A stretch of 41,385 nt of DNA from Pseudoalteromonas sp. H71 (lineage in GTDB: Bacteria > Pseudomonadota > Gammaproteobacteria > Enterobacterales > Alteromonadaceae), in NCBI RefSeq assembly GCF_001468485.1, contig NZ_LODI01000012.1, positions 30,677 to 72,061 of the forward strand, given 5' to 3'. The notes beneath the pieces were generated by a model. It saw nothing but the letters and a program-made list of their open reading frames with translations, was not told where the DNA came from and made no database searches. Below are positions 35,638-41,385 of the stretch, piece after piece. Numbering within the stretch: position 1 is the first letter of the stretch; each line of letters opens with the position of its first letter. A program made the position numbers and the translations under genes.

Positions 35638-36558
35638 ATGTCTGATGAAGAGTGCAAATGTCCCCCCCCAGGTTTGCCTGCGTGGATGGGAACATTTGCT
35701 GATTTAATGTCGTTGTTGATGTGCTTTTTTGTACTATTATTGGCATTTTCAGAAATGGATGTACTTAAATTTAAACAAATAGCAGGCTCTATGAAGTTTG
35801 CTTTTGGTGTACAAAATAAAATTGAAGTTAAAGATATCCCAAAAGGGACATCAGTTATCGCCATGGAATTCACCCCAGGTAAACCAGAACCTACACCAAT
35901 AGAAACCATTCAGCAGCAAACCGTTGAAATGACCCAGCAAATGCTAGAGTTTCAGGCCGGCGATGAAAGTTCTGCTGGCGGTAGACAAGAGCAGCGGGGT
36001 GATAAGCGCGGTGGTGAGTCTCGAAGCACATCGCAAGAACAATCATCTGAACAAGCAACATCTGCAGCAGATCAAGAACAAACAAATGAACTCGTTAAAA
36101 AAATAGCGCAGCAGTTAGAGAAGCAAATAATAGATGGTGCAATAGAGCTTGAGTCTTTAGGTCAGCAAATTATTATTCGTATTCGTGAGAATGGTTCGTT
36201 TCCTTCGGGCAGTGCTTTTTTACAGCCTAAGTTTAAACCCATTATTCAGGATATTGGTGTGCTTTTAAAAGACGTGCCAGGGGAAATTACTGTTTCAGGG
36301 CATACAGATGATTTCCAGGTATCGAATGAGTTATACGTTAATAACTGGGATTTGTCGTCTAAGCGCGCAGTGGCCGTTGCCAGCGAATTACAAACAGTTC
36401 AAGGATTTGATAAAACACGAATGATGGTCGTTGGCCGTGCGGAAACAAGGCCGCTAGTTCCTAACGATACCAATGAAGACAGACGCCGTAATCGCCGAGT
36501 TGAAATATCTATATTACAAGGCAAGGCAAAAGAATCTGATCCTATTGATGTAAGATAA
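35638..36558 (+). CDS. pomB: Flagellar motor stator protein PomB (OmpA-family)
   Basis: A 306-residue stator partner of PomA. A short cytoplasmic tail with PPPGLPAWMGTFADL leads into a single transmembrane helix (about 20-40). Asp22 is at the position of the essential cation-binding aspartate. The plug segment follows (about 42-60), then a Gln/Ser/Glu-rich linker (about 100-150) and an OmpA-like peptidoglycan-binding domain (about 175-290, with VSGHTDDF and NRRVEI). GAGGAG lies 5 bases upstream of the ATG. The linker is low-complexity and is expected to vary between species. Confidence 0.93.
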   Translation: MSDEECKCPPPGLPAWMGTFADLMSLLMCFFVLLLAFSEMDVLKFKQIAGSMKFAFGVQNKIEVKDIPKGTSVIAMEFTPGKPEPTPIETIQQQTVEMTQQMLEFQAGDESSAGGRQEQRGDKRGGESRSTSQEQSSEQATSAADQEQTNELVKKIAQQLEKQIIDGAIELESLGQQIIIRIRENGSFPSGSAFLQPKFKPIIQDIGVLLKDVPGEITVSGHTDDFQVSNELYVNNWDLSSKRAVAVASELQTVQGFDKTRMMVVGRAETRPLVPNDTNEDRRRNRRVEISILQGKAKESDPIDVR

Positions 36559-36572
36559 CTCTTTTAATTATA

Positions 36573-36600
36573 AAGCTGGGCTTAATTAGCAGCCCAGCTT
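36573..36600 (+). terminator. Probable terminator after pomAB
   Basis: AAGCTGGGCT (36573-36582) pairs perfectly with AGCCCAGCTT (36591-36600) around 8 bases. The downstream T-run is weak (ATAAGCTTT), so termination may be partial. Confidence 0.65.
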
Positions 36601-36675
36601 ATAAGCTTTACGAGTCACTACCACTTGATACTCATTAATGCAGACAATTCATTAAAAACTCTCCCTCTTTGAAAT

Positions 36676-36684
36676 TGCTATGCT
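36676..36684 (+). promoter_or_regulatory. Possible extended -10 promoter of topB
   Basis: TG one base before TATGCT, 37 bases upstream of the topB ATG. There is no good -35. Confidence 0.3.
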
Positions 36685-36720
36685 AGACTACTGTTTATAT
36701 AACCAGTTGTAGGCGAGTGT

Positions 36721-38652
36721 ATGAAACTCTACATTGCAGAAAAACCTTCACTTGGACGTGCAATCGCTGATGCACTCCCAAAACCACACAAAAAACACGA
36801 TGGTTACATTGAGGTCGCTAATGGTGACTGTGTTTCGTGGTGTATTGGTCATTTGTTAGAACAAGCTGAGCCTGATGATTACGATGAGCGCTATAAAAAA
36901 TGGCAATTAGAACACCTCCCGATAATACCTGAACAATGGCAGTTAAAGGCTAAAACAAAAACTCGCAAGCAGCTTAGCGTCTTAAAAAAGTTAATTAAAC
37001 AGGCTACAACACTTATACATGCCGGTGACCCCGATCGTGAAGGGCAGTTACTTGTAGATGAAGTGATAGAACAAGCCAAAATAAGTAAAACTAAAAAGCA
37101 AAGTATTCAGCGTCTACTTATAAGTGATTTAAACTTAGCGGCAGTTAAAAAAGCGCTTAATTGTATGCGCTCTAATCGGGAATTTATTCCACTGAGTGTA
37201 TCAGCACTTGCACGTTCCCGTGCTGATTGGCTTTTTGGAATGAATCTCACTCGGGCCTATACATTAGCAGGGCAAAAAGCTGGGTTTGGTAATGTGCTAT
37301 CAGTTGGGCGCGTCCAAACTCCTATCTTAGGTTTAGTGGTTAACCGCGATAACGAAATAGTTAATTTTGTATCAAAACCATTTTATGAGGTATTAGCTAG
37401 TTTAGTTACTCCTGAACAGCAGCTATTTACAGCCAAGTGGGTACCGAGTAAAGCTTGCGAACCTTATCAAGATAAAGAAGGGCGAGTGCTAAATAAAGCA
37501 TTAGCCGAAAATGTGGCTTCGCGTATAACTAATCAAAAAGGAGAGGTAACAGCGCTTGAACAAAAACAAAAAAAACAAAGTGCACCTTTGCCTTATAACC
37601 TATCCGCACTACAAATAGATGCAGCTAAAGCATTTGGCATGCCTGCCCAGCAAGTGCTTGATATTTGCCAAGGATTATATGAACGTCACAAATTAATTAC
37701 TTATCCTCGTTCAGACAATCGGTATTTACCAAAAGATCATCACCAAGATGCCGCCGCTATCTTTAAAGCGATAGCACAGAACAAAGGACAGCCAGTAGAA
37801 TTAGTCGATGGAGCAAACGTAAAGCATAAGAGTAAATGTTTTAATGATTCTAAAGTGGCTGCTCACCACGCTATAGTACCGACGGCTAAACTTTTAAAAA
37901 GCGCATACTTGGCAAATGATGAAGCGAAAGTATACCAGTTAATATGTAGGCATTATTTAATACAGTTTTACCCAGATTATGTTTATAACGAAACTAAAGC
38001 AGAGGTAACAATTGCTGGTGGTTTATTTAAAGCCAACGCTAAACAAGAAGTCAGCTTAGGTTTTAAAGTGTTAATGGGTAAATCAGAATTAAAAGAAGAG
38101 GCAACGTTGCCTTATCTTGAAAAAGGGATGAACCTGAAATGTACTCAAGGAAGTGTAATAGAAAAGCACACTTCGCCCCCAGCTCATTTTACTGATGCAA
38201 CATTGTTGGCTGCGATGACGGGGATTAGCCGTTATGTAAAAGATCCACATATCAAAAAAATATTAAAAGAGACCGATGGTTTAGGTACTGAAGCTACTCG
38301 AGCAGGCATTATAGAGTTGTTATTTAAACGGCGCTTTTTAAAGCGTGAAGGCAAAACAATTAAAGCTACAGAGACAGGTCTTGCATTAATTAGTTTTTTG
38401 CCTGAAGGTTTAGCAAGTCCTGACTTAACGGCAAAATGGGAGTCAAGCCTGGGTGATATTGCACAACAATCCTTGAGTTATCAGCAGTTTTTACAACCTC
38501 TACTTGCTGATCTTACTAATTTTGTGGATCAGGCCGCTAACTGTGACAGCCGGGTATTTGCCAAGCTACCTAAAACGCCTGCCAAAAAGCGCTTTGCAAA
38601 GCGCGCTAAAAAGCACCTTTTAAAAAATCAGGCTACAAAAAAAGCCCTGTAA
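36721..38652 (+). CDS. topB: DNA topoisomerase III
   Basis: A 643-residue type IA topoisomerase (E. coli 653) that decatenates DNA through single-strand passage. The Toprim domain starts MKLYIAEKPSLGRAIA and has the metal site HAGDPDREGQ. The catalytic tyrosine is Tyr328 in ITYPRSDNRYLP, the same residue number as in E. coli TopB. GLGTEATRAGIIELL is the late conserved motif. The tail after about 600 is strongly basic (KKRFAKRAKKHLLK). Its stop codon lies inside the terminator hairpin of the convergent amidohydrolase gene. The sequence shows chromosomal TopB rather than a plasmid TraE type. Confidence 0.96.
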   Translation: MKLYIAEKPSLGRAIADALPKPHKKHDGYIEVANGDCVSWCIGHLLEQAEPDDYDERYKKWQLEHLPIIPEQWQLKAKTKTRKQLSVLKKLIKQATTLIHAGDPDREGQLLVDEVIEQAKISKTKKQSIQRLLISDLNLAAVKKALNCMRSNREFIPLSVSALARSRADWLFGMNLTRAYTLAGQKAGFGNVLSVGRVQTPILGLVVNRDNEIVNFVSKPFYEVLASLVTPEQQLFTAKWVPSKACEPYQDKEGRVLNKALAENVASRITNQKGEVTALEQKQKKQSAPLPYNLSALQIDAAKAFGMPAQQVLDICQGLYERHKLITYPRSDNRYLPKDHHQDAAAIFKAIAQNKGQPVELVDGANVKHKSKCFNDSKVAAHHAIVPTAKLLKSAYLANDEAKVYQLICRHYLIQFYPDYVYNETKAEVTIAGGLFKANAKQEVSLGFKVLMGKSELKEEATLPYLEKGMNLKCTQGSVIEKHTSPPAHFTDATLLAAMTGISRYVKDPHIKKILKETDGLGTEATRAGIIELLFKRRFLKREGKTIKATETGLALISFLPEGLASPDLTAKWESSLGDIAQQSLSYQQFLQPLLADLTNFVDQAANCDSRVFAKLPKTPAKKRFAKRAKKHLLKNQATKKAL

Positions 38653-38671
38653 CAAATTAACCGCAGGGCTT
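38636..38671 (-). terminator. Terminator of the amidohydrolase gene, overlapping the topB 3' end
   Basis: AAGCCCTG (38642-38649) pairs with CAGGGCTT (38664-38671). Read on the minus strand it ends in seven T, 14 bases past the amidohydrolase stop. The left arm lies inside the last codons of topB, so the A-run encodes its Lys-rich end. Confidence 0.85.
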
Positions 38672-38684
38672 GTTGGTTTATAAG

Positions 38685-40001
38685 TCATTCACTTTTATTA
38701 AATAACGCAACCGCAGCGTTACTCATGGCTTTAATTCCAGTAGGAAGCGCCACTTTATAATCAGGTGCAAATTTACTTGAGTGCAATGATGGAAGTGTTT
38801 CGTTGTTTTTTATTGCTTTTTCGTATTGCTGTTGATTAACGCCGCCTAGCCAAAATAATGTTATAGGGATGTTCTGGTCAGTACGGCCATAAAGGCCAAA
38901 GTCCTCTCCTGCCATTACTGCTTGTGTTTCAAGTACGTTTGTATCGCCTATGGCATTTTTAATAGCACCTCGTACTATATTAGTTTGTGAAGGGTTGTTA
39001 TAAGTCGATGGAATTGATTCATCTTCATGAACTACAACAGCAGGATAGTCAGGCTCTTCAAGCCCTGCACTTTGAGCAATTCCTCGGGTTATTCGTTTAA
39101 TTGCAGCAATTTGCGCATTACGTACATCTGGGTTGTAGCTTCGCAGTGTAAGTTGTAGTTTCACTTCATCAGAAATAACATTATGTTTAGAACCACCATG
39201 TATAGAGCCAACTGTTATAACGGATGGTTCAAGAGGAGAAAGCTCGCGACTTGTAATCGTTTGCAAAGCCAGTACTGTATGAGCAGCTATAACTACCGGG
39301 TCAATAGTGGTGTGAGGGTATGCACCATGGCCGCCTTTACCTTTTATATTTATATCAACGGAATCCACACTTGCCATGGTATATTCGTTTTTCATGGTAA
39401 CTTTACCAGCTGGCACGCTAGCACTTACATGTAGGGCAATAATGTGGTCAGGCTTGGCATATTTACTAAATAACCCCTCACTGAGCATTGCTTTAGCTCC
39501 GCCTCCAACCTCTTCTGCAGGTTGTGCAACCATCATTAGTGTACCTTTCCATTTACTTTTATGTGCAATGAGTTGCTCAGAAGTACCTATAAACGAGCTC
39601 ATATGAATGTCATGACCACAACCATGCATAACGCCAACGTTTGCACCATGCTCGTCAATTACTTTTACAGTTGAAGCGTAGGGTTTATTTGTTTGCTCGG
39701 TAATAGGTAAACCGTCCGTATCAGTGCGTATCATAACTGTTGGGCCATTGCCATTTTTGTAAATACCAACAACGCCATATCCACCTACATTATCTGTAAC
39801 CTCGAATCCGAGCTTACTAAGCTTGCCGGCTATTTTTTTACCTGTGTTCTTTTCGCTGTATGAGAGTTCCGGCGATTGATGTAAATCGAGGTAAAACTTT
39901 TCAATACTAGGCATTGTTTTGCTTAGGTCTAAGTCGAGCCCTTTAGCCTGTAAAAGCGGGGCTGCAAATAAAAGCGCAGCGCTAAGGTAAGATAGTTTCA
40001 T
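38685..40001 (-). CDS. Exported M20 family amidohydrolase
   Basis: A 438-residue metallo-amidohydrolase of the M20D type (aminoacylase, hippurate or IAA-amino-acid hydrolase-like). The ATG at 40001 has GAGG 6 bases upstream and begins a signal peptide (MKLSYLSAALLFAAPLLQAKG). The open frame extends 40 codons further, but that part is not a signal sequence and overlaps the divergent gene. Metal-site motifs are HGCGHDIHM, RTDTDGLP, and AEEVGGGA with the catalytic Glu. The dimerisation domain follows (VDINIKGKGGHGAYPH). It probably hydrolyses N-acyl amino acids or small peptides in the periplasm. Confidence 0.92.
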   Translation of the reverse strand: MKLSYLSAALLFAAPLLQAKGLDLDLSKTMPSIEKFYLDLHQSPELSYSEKNTGKKIAGKLSKLGFEVTDNVGGYGVVGIYKNGNGPTVMIRTDTDGLPITEQTNKPYASTVKVIDEHGANVGVMHGCGHDIHMSSFIGTSEQLIAHKSKWKGTLMMVAQPAEEVGGGAKAMLSEGLFSKYAKPDHIIALHVSASVPAGKVTMKNEYTMASVDSVDINIKGKGGHGAYPHTTIDPVVIAAHTVLALQTITSRELSPLEPSVITVGSIHGGSKHNVISDEVKLQLTLRSYNPDVRNAQIAAIKRITRGIAQSAGLEEPDYPAVVVHEDESIPSTYNNPSQTNIVRGAIKNAIGDTNVLETQAVMAGEDFGLYGRTDQNIPITLFWLGGVNQQQYEKAIKNNETLPSLHSSKFAPDYKVALPTGIKAMSNAAVALFNKSE

Positions 40002-40098
40002 GATTTGCCTCATTAATTGATTATGTACGCCGAGTGATTTAGTTATACGACTTGTATTTATTATGTTTATCACCATATAAAACCTTAAATAGATCAGT

Positions 40099-40971
40099 AT
40101 GGCAATCAATTCAATGAGCAATATAGTAAGTATTAATGCACAAAACCTTCAGCAAGTCCTTGGAGAAACATCACAACAAAAATTAGTATTACTTAACTTT
40201 TTCTCACCTCAAAGTCCTGATTGTATCGGGCAGGCTGCAATTTTAGATAAAATAGCGGCTGAATATACAAGCCATATAGTAATAGCGAATTTAGATTGTG
40301 ATGCAGAGCAAGCGTTAGCTTCACAATTAGCACAACAAGTTGGCTTACAAACATTGCCAACACTTGTGCTTTTAAAAGACTCAGCCCCTGTAGATTTGCT
40401 TGCCGGTACTCAAACTGAATCACAAATACGCGAAGCCTTATCTAAACATCTACCCGCTCAACAGGATTTATTATTAGAGCAAGCTAAACAGGCTTTATTG
40501 AAGTCTGACCTTAATGCAGCGTTTAATTATGCAAAGCAAGCATACGAAATAGATAATACTAATGTACGTATTAAATTAGTGCTTGCAGATATTTGTATTC
40601 AAATTCACAAATTAGATGAGGCTCAAGCCTTAATAGAAACAATTGACTCGCAAGATCAAGATGCATACTTTAATAACATCAAATCAAAGTGCGAAGCAGC
40701 ACTAGATGCAAAAGACTCACCAGAGATACAACTAAAGCAGCAGCAAGTAGATAAGTACCCAAACGATCTCGAACTTAAGGAAGAACTCAGTACTTTATTG
40801 AATGAAGCAGGAAGAAAAGAAGAAGCACTAGAGCTACTATTTACCGTATTACAAAAGGACCTTAATTATAATGAAGCTAAACCAAGCTTTTTAGCCATTA
40901 TAGCTTCGTTACCAGATGGAGATGCACTCGCAGCTAAATACCGTAGAAAGCTATACAGCATTTTATATTAA
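40099..40971 (+). CDS. CnoX/YbbN-type thioredoxin-like co-chaperone with TPR domain
   Basis: A 290-residue cytosolic protein with an N-terminal thioredoxin fold (about 8-115) and a C-terminal TPR-like helical domain (about 125-290). The active site reads SPDC (residues 39-42), so the first redox Cys is replaced by Ser, as in E. coli CnoX (YbbN), which works as a holdase transferring clients to GroEL and DnaK instead of as a reductase. QTLPTLVLLKDS carries the cis-Pro. The ATG at 40114 (MSNIVSINAQNLQQVL) aligns better with E. coli than 40099; neither has a clear Shine-Dalgarno. Confidence 0.9.
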   Translation: MAINSMSNIVSINAQNLQQVLGETSQQKLVLLNFFSPQSPDCIGQAAILDKIAAEYTSHIVIANLDCDAEQALASQLAQQVGLQTLPTLVLLKDSAPVDLLAGTQTESQIREALSKHLPAQQDLLLEQAKQALLKSDLNAAFNYAKQAYEIDNTNVRIKLVLADICIQIHKLDEAQALIETIDSQDQDAYFNNIKSKCEAALDAKDSPEIQLKQQQVDKYPNDLELKEELSTLLNEAGRKEEALELLFTVLQKDLNYNEAKPSFLAIIASLPDGDALAAKYRRKLYSILY

Positions 40972-40998
40972 AAGCCGATTCTAAGTACGGCTAGATAG

Positions 40999-41025
40999 AA
41001 GCACCTTTACAAGAGGTGCTTTTTT
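40999..41025 (+). terminator. Terminator after the CnoX-like gene
   Basis: AAGCACCT (40999-41006) and AGGTGCTT (41014-41021) form a hairpin followed by a T-run to 41025. Confidence 0.9.
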
Positions 41026-41058
41026 ATTGGTAGTTATTAATTGGCAAGCAGGGAGTTT

Positions 41059-41139
41059 ATGCCGAAAAAGCAAAGTTATGCACAGGGTTTTGTGGGTAAC
41101 TTGTGTTTAGGGTGTGCGCTTGCTTGGGGTGTAATTTAA
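41059..41139 (+). CDS. Possible 26-residue small protein
   Basis: A short open frame (MPKKQSYAQG, then a hydrophobic stretch with FVGNLCLGCALAWGVI) in the gap before the rrn promoters. GGGAG lies only 3 bases before the ATG. The composition fits a small membrane peptide, but the frame is short enough to be chance and it overlaps the DnaA-box-like pair at 41076-41099. Confidence 0.2.
   Translation: MPKKQSYAQGFVGNLCLGCALAWGVI
41076..41099. promoter_or_regulatory. Inverted pair of DnaA-box-like sites
   Basis: TTATGCACA (41076-41084) fits the DnaA-box consensus TTATNCACA. TGTGGGTAA (41091-41099) is an inverted copy with one mismatch (TTACCCACA). Six bases separate them, about 65 bases upstream of the rrn P1 -35. 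Whether DnaA binds is untested. Confidence 0.4.
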
Positions 41140-41140
41140 A

Positions 41141-41191
41141 TCACTTTTTTAGTAAAAAAAGGCTTGCGTTAAATTCGCGGCTCCCTATAAT
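41141..41191 (+). promoter_or_regulatory. rRNA operon promoter P1 with UP-like element
   Basis: TTGCGT (41164-41169) and a perfect TATAAT (41186-41191) with a 16-base spacer. An A/T-rich block (41141-41160) sits where an UP element would contact RNA polymerase alpha. The discriminator is GC-rich (GCGACCCC), as expected of a promoter under stringent control. The identity follows from the boxA and leader downstream. Confidence 0.85.
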
Positions 41192-41223
41192 GCGACCCCA
41201 CTGAGACGGCAGAGCAGGCAACG

Positions 41224-41350
41224 CTTAGCGAGCCAAGCAAACCACTTAGTGAGTCGAGTAAAACTTAGGTTTAGATTTTTATAAAGTTTAAAATTAAGTG
41301 TTGACAAAAACACAGGAAAGCGTAAGATTCGCTTCCCTTGAGTCGCTAAG
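41224..41350. repeat. Three-copy 14-base repeat in the rrn leader
   Basis: CTTAGCGAGCCAAG (41224-41237), CTTAGTGAGTCGAG (41245-41258), and an inverted copy CTTGAGTCGCTAAG (41337-41350). The first two can each pair with the third (12 of 14, or 11 plus two wobbles) in RNA started at P1. RNA from P2 contains only the third copy. Confidence 0.65.
41301..41334 (+). promoter_or_regulatory. rRNA operon promoter P2
   Basis: TTGACA (41301-41306) and TAAGAT (41323-41328) with a 16-base spacer, about 110 bases after the P1 start region. The -10 lies in the loop of an inverted repeat AAGCG (41318-41322) / CGCTT (41330-41334). The tandem P1-P2 arrangement is typical of gammaproteobacterial rrn operons. 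Confidence 0.8.
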
Positions 41351-41372
41351 GCAACTCAAACGTTCTTTAACA
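41338..41372 (+). promoter_or_regulatory. rrn leader boxB-like hairpin and boxA antitermination site
   Basis: TTGAGT (41338-41343) and ACTCAA (41354-41359) form a boxB-like hairpin, followed by CGTTCTTTAACA (41361-41372), close to the E. coli rrn boxA TGCTCTTTAACA that binds NusB-S10. The following AATATAAAGCAATC is typical leader sequence. The 16S rRNA gene should begin beyond the right edge of the window. Confidence 0.85.
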
Positions 41373-41385
41373 ATATAAAGCAATC

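Noticed and set aside
1..41385. Mobile element, CRISPR array, toxin-antitoxin, phage-defence or secondary-metabolite cluster
   Set aside because: No transposase, integrase, regularly spaced repeats, target-site duplications, tRNA-associated junctions or defence-type genes were seen on either strand.

Overview
This window is ordinary chromosomal DNA from a marine gammaproteobacterium of the Alteromonadales, most likely Pseudoalteromonas. That assignment is an inference from three things: the AT-rich coding style, PomAB-type sodium-driven motor genes lying beside xseB-ispA-dxs, and protein wording typical of the order. There is no phage, insertion sequence, CRISPR array or recognisable defence island. 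The window opens inside the 3' end of dinB and closes inside the leader of an rRNA operon, just before the 16S gene.

Layout. 1-9.1 kb: the dinB end, an M17 aminopeptidase, a Cache-domain chemoreceptor, dipeptidyl peptidase IV, a HIT protein, a small exported phosphatase and an M49-like lipoprotein peptidase. 9.1-13.6 kb: an HDOD protein, rdgC, a membrane histidine kinase and a divergent stand-alone receiver. 13.6-18.5 kb: the thr operon (leader peptide, attenuator, thrA, thrB, thrC). 18.7-26.0 kb: glyA, then nrdR-ribD-ribE-ribB-ribH-nusB-thiL-pgpA. 26.0-31.3 kb: a large periplasmic-sensor GGDEF protein convergent with a lipoprotein made of two duplicated propeller-like lobes on a collagen-like stalk. 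31.5-34.6 kb: dxs-ispA-xseB on the minus strand. 34.9-36.6 kb: pomA-pomB. 36.7-41.0 kb: topB, an exported M20 amidohydrolase and a CnoX-like thioredoxin/TPR chaperone. 41.0-41.4 kb: rrn promoters P1 and P2, a boxB-like hairpin and boxA.

How the genes fit together. The core encodes linked biosynthesis: threonine, one-carbon units (GlyA), riboflavin, thiamine diphosphate (ThiL) and isoprenoid precursors (Dxs needs the thiamine diphosphate that ThiL makes; IspA extends the C5 units). NrdR and NusB are regulators carried along in the same conserved block. NusB acts on boxA elements such as the one at the right edge. Four peptidases of different families and a chemoreceptor fit a peptide-consuming marine heterotroph.

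The less ordinary signals are in RNA structure and accessory proteins. A terminator-like hairpin lies between the only good Shine-Dalgarno of thiL and its start codon. The rRNA leader carries a three-copy repeat that allows alternative pairings and an inverted pair of DnaA-box-like sites upstream. The pgpA-dxs interval carries accessory genes inside an otherwise conserved gene order, including the duplicated stalked lipoprotein. The pomA-xseB gap holds a nested inverted repeat. I found no clear-cut novel multi-gene system.
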